Assembly (NCBI GenBank): GCA_964548055.1
Contig: CAZJPS010000050.1
Coordinates: forward strand, 1 to 8,618
Source: CAZJPS01 sp964548055
GTDB lineage: Bacteria; Patescibacteriota; Gracilibacteria; Peribacterales; Peribacteraceae
DNA: 8,618 nucleotides
Direction: 5' to 3'
Each line of letters starts with the position of its first letter. Within the stretch, counting starts at the first letter, position 1. Positions 1 to 5,532 of this stretch are shown piece after piece. Both the position numbers and the translations under genes were made by a program. The notes beneath the pieces were generated by a model, which saw only the letters and a list, made by a program, of their open reading frames with translations, searched no databases and was not told where the DNA came from.

Positions 1-21
1 AATGTGTGTTTCTTTGCTTTA

Positions 22-50
22 ATTATAGCAGAAAAGACCTTCCGGGTCAC
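22..50 (-). promoter_or_regulatory. Possible promoter reading off the left edge
   Basis: On the minus strand there is a perfect TATAAT (22-27) with GTGACC (45-50, four of six matches to TTGACA) 17 bp upstream. It would drive a minus-strand gene outside the window. No start codon lies 6-8 nt downstream, so it does not follow the -10/7 nt/ATG pattern seen at other genes here. It overlaps the proposed terminator of the preceding minus-strand gene, so one of the two readings may be chance. Confidence 0.3.
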
Positions 51-59
51 GGTTCTTTT
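31..59 (-). terminator. Weak hairpin with T-run after the ATPase gene
   Basis: Read on the minus strand, GACC-CGGAA-GGTC is followed directly by TTTTCT just downstream of the stop codon at 65-67. A competing longer stem pairs AAAAGA(A)CC with GGTCTTTT. The stem is short, so intrinsic termination is only plausible. Confidence 0.3.
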
Positions 60-64
60 GTGCC

Positions 65-820
65 CTATTCAGCGATAATATCGAGTATATCGGGCTTTTT
101 CGTGGCAGTCATCATTGTAATAAACCTATCACGCACTACATAGGATATGAAGGCAACTTTTCCACCTTCTCTTAATTCACGATCACAATATTCATCAGTC
201 AGAAGCAAGCCTCTGCCATGCTCGTTCATAAGCATTTCATAGGGATCAGGCAATTCTCCGGGTACAAATCCATGCCCTTCATCCCGCACTTCAATGCGCA
301 CCACCCCTTGAGCTAGATCAAATTTATTTGAGATTGTAACCCTCTTACGAAGATCTCCCGTATTGCCATGCTTGAGAGCATTGACGATCAATTCCTCTAA
401 ACCCAGACGAATTGTGTTTCTCGCTCGCAGTGTCAGATGAGAATATATTTTCTCGAGTAAAATACGGCTATCAAGCAAATCATTTGCATCCAGTGCCTGA
501 AGGTGCCCCTCAAGAATCGGCATAAGAGCTTCATGATCCAACAGAAGTGCCTTTCTAACTCTATCTACTATGCTATCTGTCACCACTCCAATGGTTTGCG
601 CCACAAGAGGTGGCAACCGTAACTTATTCTCACGTAAGCCAAAGGTATCCATTTCTTCTTTACCAATAGTCTCACCGTTGTCGCGACGGTCAGCTCTGTT
701 TTGAGCGTGAAGCGTTAAAGCATCCACCTCTTCACGGTACCCTGGTGGCAGCTTTTCGTATGTCTCTTGGCTGTATGCGCCAATAACAACTTGCTCGTCC
801 CATTGCTCTAAAATAGGCAT
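65..820 (-). CDS. ATP-binding protein with anti-sigma-kinase-like GHKL domain
   Basis: The 251-residue product has a C-terminal HATPase_c_2-type domain (about residues 120-235), the fold of the RsbW/SpoIIAB anti-sigma serine kinases. Visible motifs, numbered from the ATG: the N-box LEELIVNALKHGN with N147, the G1 box DEGHGF starting at D180, and the G2 box HGRGLLL starting at H201. Upstream is about 120 residues of mostly charged, helix-prone sequence that I do not recognise; it makes the protein longer than a typical 140-160 aa RsbW. Partner-switching control of a sigma factor or a STAS protein is the family role, but no sigma or STAS gene lies in the window, so the target is unknown. I chose ATG at 820 over an in-frame TTG at 838 because TATCAT lies exactly 7 nt upstream with TTGACT 16 bp further; neither start has a Shine-Dalgarno. 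The gene is divergent from alaS. The ATPase domain is clear; the function is inferred. Confidence 0.85.
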   Translation of the reverse strand: MPILEQWDEQVVIGAYSQETYEKLPPGYREEVDALTLHAQNRADRRDNGETIGKEEMDTFGLRENKLRLPPLVAQTIGVVTDSIVDRVRKALLLDHEALMPILEGHLQALDANDLLDSRILLEKIYSHLTLRARNTIRLGLEELIVNALKHGNTGDLRKRVTISNKFDLAQGVVRIEVRDEGHGFVPGELPDPYEMLMNEHGRGLLLTDEYCDRELREGGKVAFISYVVRDRFITMMTATKKPDILDIIAE

Positions 821-827
821 GAAAATG

Positions 828-855
828 ATGATAGACAAAATGAATTAAGAGTCAA
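828..855 (-). promoter_or_regulatory. Promoter of the ATPase gene, probably leaderless
   Basis: On the minus strand TTGACT (850-855) and TATCAT (828-833, five of six matches to TATAAT) are separated by 16 bp. Seven nt (CATTTTC) then lead to the ATG at 820, which would put transcription start at or within 1-2 nt of the A of ATG. A second TTGACA lies 18 bp further upstream on the same strand (868-873), and a small dyad CAAAT/ATTTG (853-869) overlaps the -35, so an operator is possible but unproven. Confidence 0.55.
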
Positions 856-868
856 ATTTATAGATTTG

Positions 869-895
869 TCAAAGTCCAAAGAGTCGAAAGGAGAG
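869..895. repeat. Purine-rich short-unit repeat in divergent spacer
   Basis: The stretch GTCAAAGTCCAAAGAGTCGAAAGG consists of near-repeated units (GTCAAA, GTCCAAA, GTCGAAA), written as a description of units rather than one exact period. It sits between the divergent ATPase and alaS genes. It resembles the left arm of the hairpin repeats seen elsewhere in this window, but no matching pyrimidine arm is present. It could be a decayed element or simple sequence. Confidence 0.35.
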
Positions 896-942
896 TGATT
901 TTACAGAAAGAAATGGGCTTCCTTCTTCTTTGAAAGAACTTG

Positions 943-948
943 TACACT
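943..948 (+). promoter_or_regulatory. Candidate -10 element for alaS
   Basis: TACACT ends 10 nt before the alaS ATG, and the same hexamer stands 7 nt before the ATG at 6958. No good -35 is visible at the expected distance and the leader ACCCCTCCGC holds no Shine-Dalgarno. If used, the mRNA would start only about 3-4 nt before the ATG. Weaker than the other three promoter calls. Confidence 0.35.
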
Positions 949-958
949 ACCCCTCCGC

Positions 959-2815
959 ATGCAATCACTCTCCACAGACAACATTCGGCAGAAATACCTC
1001 GAATTTTTTAAGAGCAAAGGCCATGCCATTATTCCGGGTGCGCCACTGGTACCAGAGAATGATCCCACGGTGCTGTTTACCACAGCAGGAATGCATCCGC
1101 TCGTTCCCTATTTAATGGGAGAAAAGCATCCTGCAGGAAAAAGGCTCACAGACGTACAGAGGTGCGTGCGCACGGGTGATATAGATGAAGTGGGAGATGC
1201 AAGCCACCTCACGATGTTCGAAATGCTTGGGAACTGGAGCCTGGGTGATTACTTTAAAGAAGAAGCCATCGCGATGAGTTTTGAGTTCCTCACAAAGATT
1301 CTTGGAATTCCAGTGGAGATGCTGGCAGTGACATGTTTTGAAGGAGATGCGGACGCGCCGAGAGATGAAGAATCTGCAACATTTTGGAAAAAAATGGGGA
1401 TTCCGGAGGAGCGCATCGGATTTTTACCAAAAGCAAAAAACTGGTGGGGCCCAGCAGGACAAATAGGACCGTGCGGGCCTGATACAGAAATGTTTTTCTG
1501 GGTGGGAGAAGGAAAGCCAAAGGGAAATCCTGCCACTCACGACGCAGAGTGGCTAGAAATTTGGAATGACGTATTCATGCAATACAACAAAAAGGAAGAT
1601 GGTACTTTTGAGCCACTGGCTCAGCAGAATGTAGATACGGGGATGGGATTGGAAAGAGTGGCGAAAGTTTTGCAGAATGTGGGGAGTGTGTATGAGACAG
1701 ATAGGCTGGAGCCGATTATGCGAGCGGTGAGCGGCAAGCGGTTAGCCCGTTCGACAAGCTCAGGGCAGGCGGTGAGCAGTGGCAGTGATACTCGACATGA
1801 AAGGATTATTACGGATCACATCAAAGCTGCGACCTTCATGATTGCAGACGGCGTGAAACCTTCAAATGTGGATCAGGGATACGTGCTGCGTCGGCTCATC
1901 AGACGTGCCATTCGATCTGCCATGCAATTGGGAATCGATGTATCGGGAACTTTCTGCTCATCTATTGCATCCGAAGTAGTCCATCAATACGGGCATGTGT
2001 ATGCTCACGTGAAAATAAAAGAAGAAGAGATACAAGAAACACTCCAGAAAGAGGAACAACAATTTGGACGTACACTAAAAGAAGGAATGAAACACTTTGA
2101 GAAAGTGACAGAACAAATGACTGGGACGATGGACGGACTGACTGCTTTTCACTTGTATGACACCTATGGATTCCCCATTGAACTCACAAAAGAAGTAGCC
2201 AAAGAACGGAACTTAAAAATAGATGAAAATGGCTTTCATAAGGCCTTTGAGGAGCATCAAAATAAATCACGCGCCGGAGCTGAGCAAAAGTTTAAAGGAG
2301 GACTTGCCGATCATTCTGCAGAGACGACGAAACTTCATACCGCTACTCACCTTTTAAATGCAGCACTCCGAAAAGTGCTCGGTGATCATGTGCAACAAAA
2401 AGGATCGAACATCACTGCAGAAAGACTGCGCTTCGATTTCAATCATCCAGACAAAATGACGCCCGAACAGATCAAACAAGTGGAAGACTTGGTGAACGAT
2501 GCCATCAAAGCAGATCTGCCTGTGTCGTATCATCTTACGACAGTGGACGGTGCAAAAAATGAAAATGCAATCGGAGTGTTTGATGATCGGTATGGATCGG
2601 AAGTGAAAGTGTACGTGATGGGTCCTTCGACGAGCTCAGGAGGACAACCATTTAGCAAAGAAATTTGCGGCGGCCCGCATGTAGCAAGAACCTCCATGCT
2701 CGGGAGCTTTAAGATTCAAAAAGAAGAAAGTTCTTCTGCCGGCGTACGGAGAATTAAGGCTACAGTGAGTGGAGGGCCGGGGGAGATTGATGTAGCTGTT
2801 GAAAAAAGGGCATAA
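959..2815 (+). CDS. alaS: Alanyl-tRNA synthetase, compact form with repeat inserts
   Basis: This cytoplasmic enzyme charges tRNA-Ala with alanine using ATP. Class II core: motif 2 region RTGDIDEVGDASHLTMFEML (71-90), NWWGPAG..GPCGPDTE (161-177), motif 3 DTGMGLERV (226-234). The tRNA-recognition block follows with RIITDHIKAATFMIADGVKP (282-301) and YVLRRLIRRAIR (308-319). The editing (tRNA_SAD) domain retains all four zinc ligands, H460xxxH464 and C570xxxH574. At 618 aa it ends right after the editing domain and lacks the DHHA1/C-Ala region of the roughly 875-aa Escherichia coli enzyme; the reading frame is intact, so this is a natural short form. Two STSSG inserts (265-269 and 557-561) come from a DNA repeat. 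The ATG at 959 gives the expected N-terminus; there is no Shine-Dalgarno. The stop codon touches a long hairpin. Confidence 0.97.
   Translation: MQSLSTDNIRQKYLEFFKSKGHAIIPGAPLVPENDPTVLFTTAGMHPLVPYLMGEKHPAGKRLTDVQRCVRTGDIDEVGDASHLTMFEMLGNWSLGDYFKEEAIAMSFEFLTKILGIPVEMLAVTCFEGDADAPRDEESATFWKKMGIPEERIGFLPKAKNWWGPAGQIGPCGPDTEMFFWVGEGKPKGNPATHDAEWLEIWNDVFMQYNKKEDGTFEPLAQQNVDTGMGLERVAKVLQNVGSVYETDRLEPIMRAVSGKRLARSTSSGQAVSSGSDTRHERIITDHIKAATFMIADGVKPSNVDQGYVLRRLIRRAIRSAMQLGIDVSGTFCSSIASEVVHQYGHVYAHVKIKEEEIQETLQKEEQQFGRTLKEGMKHFEKVTEQMTGTMDGLTAFHLYDTYGFPIELTKEVAKERNLKIDENGFHKAFEEHQNKSRAGAEQKFKGGLADHSAETTKLHTATHLLNAALRKVLGDHVQQKGSNITAERLRFDFNHPDKMTPEQIKQVEDLVNDAIKADLPVSYHLTTVDGAKNENAIGVFDDRYGSEVKVYVMGPSTSSGGQPFSKEICGGPHVARTSMLGSFKIQKEESSSAGVRRIKATVSGGPGEIDVAVEKRA
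1724..1777 (+). repeat. In-frame repeat insert in alaS with 9-bp flanking duplication
   Basis: The 15-bp core TTCGACAAGCTCAGG (1750-1764) is bracketed by GCGGTGAGC at 1724-1732 and again at 1769-1777. The two flanking copies are 45 bp apart, exactly 15 codons, so the frame is kept and the protein reads AVS...STSSGQ-AVS. The insert falls in the variable linker between the catalytic core and the tRNA-recognition region (residues 256-273). The flanking duplication resembles a target-site duplication or a slippage event; which one cannot be told from one copy. Confidence 0.7.
2624..2647 (+). repeat. Second copy of the STSSG-encoding repeat in alaS
   Basis: TTCGACGAGCTCAGG (2626-2640) matches the copy at 1750-1764 at 14 of 15 bases and lies in the same reading frame, again encoding STSSG. 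It adds about eight residues (P556-Q563) between the VMG strand and the FSKEICGG zinc-ligand segment, where I recall other AlaRS proteins going almost directly from one to the other. GTCCT and AGGAC at its edges form a short imperfect inverted repeat. Confidence 0.65.
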
Positions 2816-2896
2816 AGGGCACAAAGGTTTTAAAGGGGACAAAGGTAAAAAAGTACCTTTGTCCCTTTTGTCGCCTTTTAAACCTTTGTCTCCTTT
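2814..2896 (+). repeat. Long imperfect inverted repeat after alaS; possible terminator
   Basis: The core is a perfect 12-bp stem: GGGACAAAGGTA (2836-2847), loop AAAAAG (2848-2853), TACCTTTGTCCC (2854-2865), followed by TTTTG. Outside it, 2814-2835 pairs imperfectly with 2873-2896 (AAAGG...CAAAGGTTTTAAAGG against its complement). The element starts inside the alaS stop codon. The inner stem plus TTTT could terminate alaS transcription. The left arm is purine-rich, the loop is A-only except one G, and the right arm is pyrimidine-rich, the same build as the element at 6197-6260. Confidence 0.75.
2836..2869 (+). terminator. Candidate intrinsic terminator of alaS
   Basis: A 12-bp perfect stem with a 6-nt loop is followed immediately by four T residues, 21 nt after the alaS stop codon. 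The T-run is short but the stem is strong, and a new promoter lies just downstream. It is the inner part of the larger repeat, so terminator function may be secondary to repeat origin. Confidence 0.5.
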
Positions 2897-2915
2897 CATT
2901 AAAGTCGCGTACAAT
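2886..2915 (+). promoter_or_regulatory. Promoter of the envelope gene pair, probably leaderless
   Basis: TTGTCT (2886-2891) and TACAAT (2910-2915, five of six matches) are 18 bp apart. Seven nt, ATCGCTC, lead to the ATG at 2923, and no Shine-Dalgarno exists. The -35 lies within the right arm of the upstream hairpin repeat, so the repeat may have donated part of the promoter. Confidence 0.55.
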
Positions 2916-2922
2916 ATCGCTC

Positions 2923-4101
2923 ATGCATCGACTGTGGTTGCTATCCATTGCCATTCTACTCGTGCCCACTACAGCATTTGCGATGCAAACAACCGTGGAA
3001 AATTTTCGTGATTCAAAGGTACTCATGCCATGGAATATCGGTGGATTTGATGGCCAAAACTCTCTTTCGCCAGAAGCACCGGGGCTGCATATTTCCTCAG
3101 TGAATCCCGGGCAAATGATGCACGTGCCCATTGCCACACATGCTATTGAAGGAATGAGCATCACCTTTCAGGCAAACCAAGAAACGCCTGCCGTTCTCCT
3201 TTGGCAGACCAGGGACTCAAAAAATGGAGAACTCATTTCACTCGATTTCACAATCCCTGCGGGCGCGCAAACATTGAATTTCAACGTGAGCGGATTTCCG
3301 GCATGGGATACGCACCCACGCAATATTGGTTTTGCCTTTCCCAAAGGAGCAGATGTGTATTTGCAAGATATTCAATACCATAAATGGAGTCTTCTAGAAA
3401 AAACAAAAGAGATGTGGACATCATTCTGGATGTTTGATGAGTTACTTCCATACAGCATCAATTTTTTATGGGGCCCTCTGTTTACCTTTAATCCCATCGG
3501 AACAAGCGAGCTGTACCAAGCGCTACCACCGCCTAGGGGGATGTCTTTTAATAGAATACTACTCCCCTTCTTTGGTGTTATTGCAGTCATCCTGCTGATA
3601 CTTTGGATCACGAGCCCCGGATTTCGGGATAAAAGATTTTTGGGAACAACAAGCGCTCTTGGAATTTTTGCGCTCGCCGTTAGTTGTGTATGGATATTCT
3701 TTGATCTACGCATGGGTATTGAATTCATTCATAACGCAAAAGTTGATTACGACACCTATATTTCGAAACAGCTTGGCGAACGCACTTTCCGCAACTACCT
3801 CAATTTCTACGATGCCGTGGAACAAAGCCGCCCCATCCTTGAACAGGAAGAAAAATTTGGATTATTCGTGCTTCCCCGCGCAGGGCTGAATACGCGCAGC
3901 AGGTACCTGCTCTATCCACATGAACCCATTGAAAAAGAGGAAGAGATGAGAGGACTGAAAACATGGTTTGTATTTGAAAGAAGTGACGTGGAAGTAACCA
4001 CTACGGGAACATTGATGCTTGCCGGAAAACCCATTGCATATTCTGGATCGGTACTACAGCGTTTTAGCCCAAGCTCATTCCTCTACCGCACCGCCCCGTG
4101 A
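2923..4101 (+). CDS. Exported beta-sandwich protein with two membrane helices
   Basis: This 392-residue protein has a clear signal peptide (MHRLWLLSIAILLVPTTAFA, predicted cleavage after residue 20). Residues about 25-153 alternate short strands with conserved aromatics (PWNIGGFDG, VLLWQTRD, HPRNIGFAF, VYLQDIQYHKW) and look like a carbohydrate-binding-module-type jelly roll; this is a shape judgement, not a family match. Two membrane helices follow at about 211-229 and 243-261. A C-terminal extracytoplasmic part (about 262-392) contains DLRMGIEFIHNAKVDYDTY and RYLLYPHEP, a segment I associate with membrane proteins found beside glycosyltransferases. Its stop codon overlaps the GTG start of the next gene, so the two products are probably made together and may form one complex at the membrane. 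A role in sugar or glycan handling is inferred from that neighbour. No catalytic motif seen. Confidence 0.85.
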   Translation: MHRLWLLSIAILLVPTTAFAMQTTVENFRDSKVLMPWNIGGFDGQNSLSPEAPGLHISSVNPGQMMHVPIATHAIEGMSITFQANQETPAVLLWQTRDSKNGELISLDFTIPAGAQTLNFNVSGFPAWDTHPRNIGFAFPKGADVYLQDIQYHKWSLLEKTKEMWTSFWMFDELLPYSINFLWGPLFTFNPIGTSELYQALPPPRGMSFNRILLPFFGVIAVILLILWITSPGFRDKRFLGTTSALGIFALAVSCVWIFFDLRMGIEFIHNAKVDYDTYISKQLGERTFRNYLNFYDAVEQSRPILEQEEKFGLFVLPRAGLNTRSRYLLYPHEPIEKEEEMRGLKTWFVFERSDVEVTTTGTLMLAGKPIAYSGSVLQRFSPSSFLYRTAP

Positions 4102-5510
4102 TCCTCGATCTTCTTTTTATTCTCCTCGGCCTCCTTCCCCTTACTCTCATAGGATGGTTCATCCTGAGAATATTTGAGGGAAATACCCCCATCCTTTTCA
4201 GGACAGAAAGAATAGTGCTTGGAACAGTGCTTGGTATCACCATATCTATGTTCGTTACTTTTGTAGCTACAAGTATATCTGTTCCTCTTTCTTCGAAAGG
4301 ATTTTTAGGAGTATATGCACTGCTTATTCTTTTCACCGGATTTTTTGCCTGGCTTCGGGTACAGAATCTTGTATCTCTGGGCCCCATTCTGCGTACTCCA
4401 CACTCACCTCGGCTCTCCATCATTGCAAAAATAATCTTTGGAATACTTGGCTTTTGGATTGCAATAAAAATATGCGCGATGAGCTTTGTCCTTCTTACTA
4501 CTCCAACTTTTTTTGATGACTCTCTCGATAACTGGAACATGCGCGGAAAAGTGTTTTTTGTGACACAGCGCTTAGAACTAGTCATCCCCCCAGAAACACA
4601 ACCGAGTGGCATCAGTTCGTATCCGCCCACTGTTCCACTCACAAAAACGTGGCTGGCAGCTCTTCGTGGAGAGTGGTCTGAAGGGATGATCAACGGTGTG
4701 CATATCGTATGGTATCTCAGCAGCCTTGCGCTTATGTATTTCTTCCTGCGGCATGTCAGTACTCGCTTATGGGCAATGATCGGCACATATGCCCTGGCTT
4801 CGTTGCCGCTCTATCTCATGCATGGACTGAATGCATATGGAGATGTCTTCCTTTCTGTCCATCTCTTTATTACTGCAAGCCTGTTATACCGAAGTGTGTA
4901 TGCTCAAGAAGGAACAGAGGCAGCTTCTGCATTGCGCCTCAGTGCACTCGCACTTGCGCTCATTCCGTTCACCAAAAATGAAGGCCTTGTTCTTTATACA
5001 CCTTGTTTACTACTTGCTGCACTCTGGGCTGTATGGCAAAACTGGCGCAGGAACAGCATTGATACACAAAACATCATCAAGATAGGCACCCTCATGGGTA
5101 CGCTCCTCGCGCTCGTTGTCATTCCATGGGTTGGCTTTAAATGGAACCACAATTTGGATTTTGGGAATGCAAAGGGCATTACAGGCTTGTTTACAGGGTG
5201 GCAGGAAAATGTGCTCCTTTCTATAGCCATCAATACACTCTTTGAAGGAAATTGGCTTCTACTCTTCTTTATTTTGCCCTCACTTCTCCTCATACGTATC
5301 CGCTCTTTGCTCTCGCCGGCACTTGGTACATTTGTCATCTTTACACTCTCTGCATATACGTTCCAAGTATGCATTTATCTGTACACAGGATTATCCGTGG
5401 AAGCACTTATGCAAACAGGGTATGCCCGCGGCCTCATCCATCTCATACCTTCCGCAGTTGCACTTGCTACTTTGCTGCTTGTGCCACTTTTTGAAGAGAG
5501 GAGGTTGTAG
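4098..5510 (+). CDS. GT39/PMT-like GT-C membrane glycosyltransferase
   Basis: The 470-residue product is strongly hydrophobic throughout, with roughly ten to twelve membrane helices. Features matching GT-C enzymes of the PMT/ArnT type: a first large outward loop with acidic FFDDSLDNWN (138-147) where the catalytic Asp usually lies, SYPPTVPLTKTW (174-185), LNAYGD (244-249), TKNEG (292-296) and a late YARGLIHLIPS (442-452). Such enzymes transfer a sugar from a polyprenyl-phosphate donor to lipid, glycan or protein outside the membrane; substrate here is unknown. Translation starts at GTG 4098, overlapping the previous TGA (GTGA); the next in-frame Met is residue 51, beyond the first helix, so GTG is firmly supported by coupling and topology. 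The last codons and the stop lie in a short repeat. Family assignment is good at the fold level, moderate for the exact subfamily. Confidence 0.8.
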   Translation: MILDLLFILLGLLPLTLIGWFILRIFEGNTPILFRTERIVLGTVLGITISMFVTFVATSISVPLSSKGFLGVYALLILFTGFFAWLRVQNLVSLGPILRTPHSPRLSIIAKIIFGILGFWIAIKICAMSFVLLTTPTFFDDSLDNWNMRGKVFFVTQRLELVIPPETQPSGISSYPPTVPLTKTWLAALRGEWSEGMINGVHIVWYLSSLALMYFFLRHVSTRLWAMIGTYALASLPLYLMHGLNAYGDVFLSVHLFITASLLYRSVYAQEGTEAASALRLSALALALIPFTKNEGLVLYTPCLLLAALWAVWQNWRRNSIDTQNIIKIGTLMGTLLALVVIPWVGFKWNHNLDFGNAKGITGLFTGWQENVLLSIAINTLFEGNWLLLFFILPSLLLIRIRSLLSPALGTFVIFTLSAYTFQVCIYLYTGLSVEALMQTGYARGLIHLIPSAVALATLLLVPLFEERRL

Positions 5511-5532
5511 GCAGTAGGTAATAGGTTGTAGG
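5502..5532 (+). repeat. AGGTTGTAGG direct repeat spanning stop and start
   Basis: AGGTTGTAGG occurs at 5502-5511 and 5523-5532, a 21-bp period, with CAGTAGGTAAT between. The first copy contains the TAG stop of the glycosyltransferase gene (5508-5510). The second ends immediately before the ATG at 5533 and places an AGG (5523-5525) 7 nt from it, a usable minimal Shine-Dalgarno. The low-complexity GTAGG words resemble the arms of the other repeats here. Confidence 0.65.

Noticed and set aside
821..838. TTG start at 838 extending the ATPase by six residues
   Set aside because: ATG at 820 lies 7 nt after TATCAT, and starting at 838 would place the proposed -10 inside the coding region; neither has a Shine-Dalgarno.
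1249..1536. Antisense open frames within alaS
   Set aside because: They lie opposite conserved AlaRS motifs, have no promoter or start context, and resemble no known protein.
1724..2647. Insertion sequence or transposon in alaS
   Set aside because: The inserts are tens of bases long with no transposase or terminal inverted repeats; only a passively spread small repeat is supportable.
959..2815. alaS as a truncated or frameshifted pseudogene because it is only 618 aa
   Set aside because: The frame is intact, all catalytic motifs and zinc ligands are present, and the end point after the editing domain fits short AlaRS forms.
2799..3011. Small plus-strand open frame beginning KGHKGHKGFKGDKGKK, collagen-like
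   Set aside because: The Gly-Lys repeats are just the translation of the purine-rich hairpin arm, and the frame runs into the real gene at 2923 in another frame.
5502..5532. CRISPR-like or tandem array
   Set aside because: Only two 10-bp copies with an 11-bp gap, no spacers of regular length and no cas genes.
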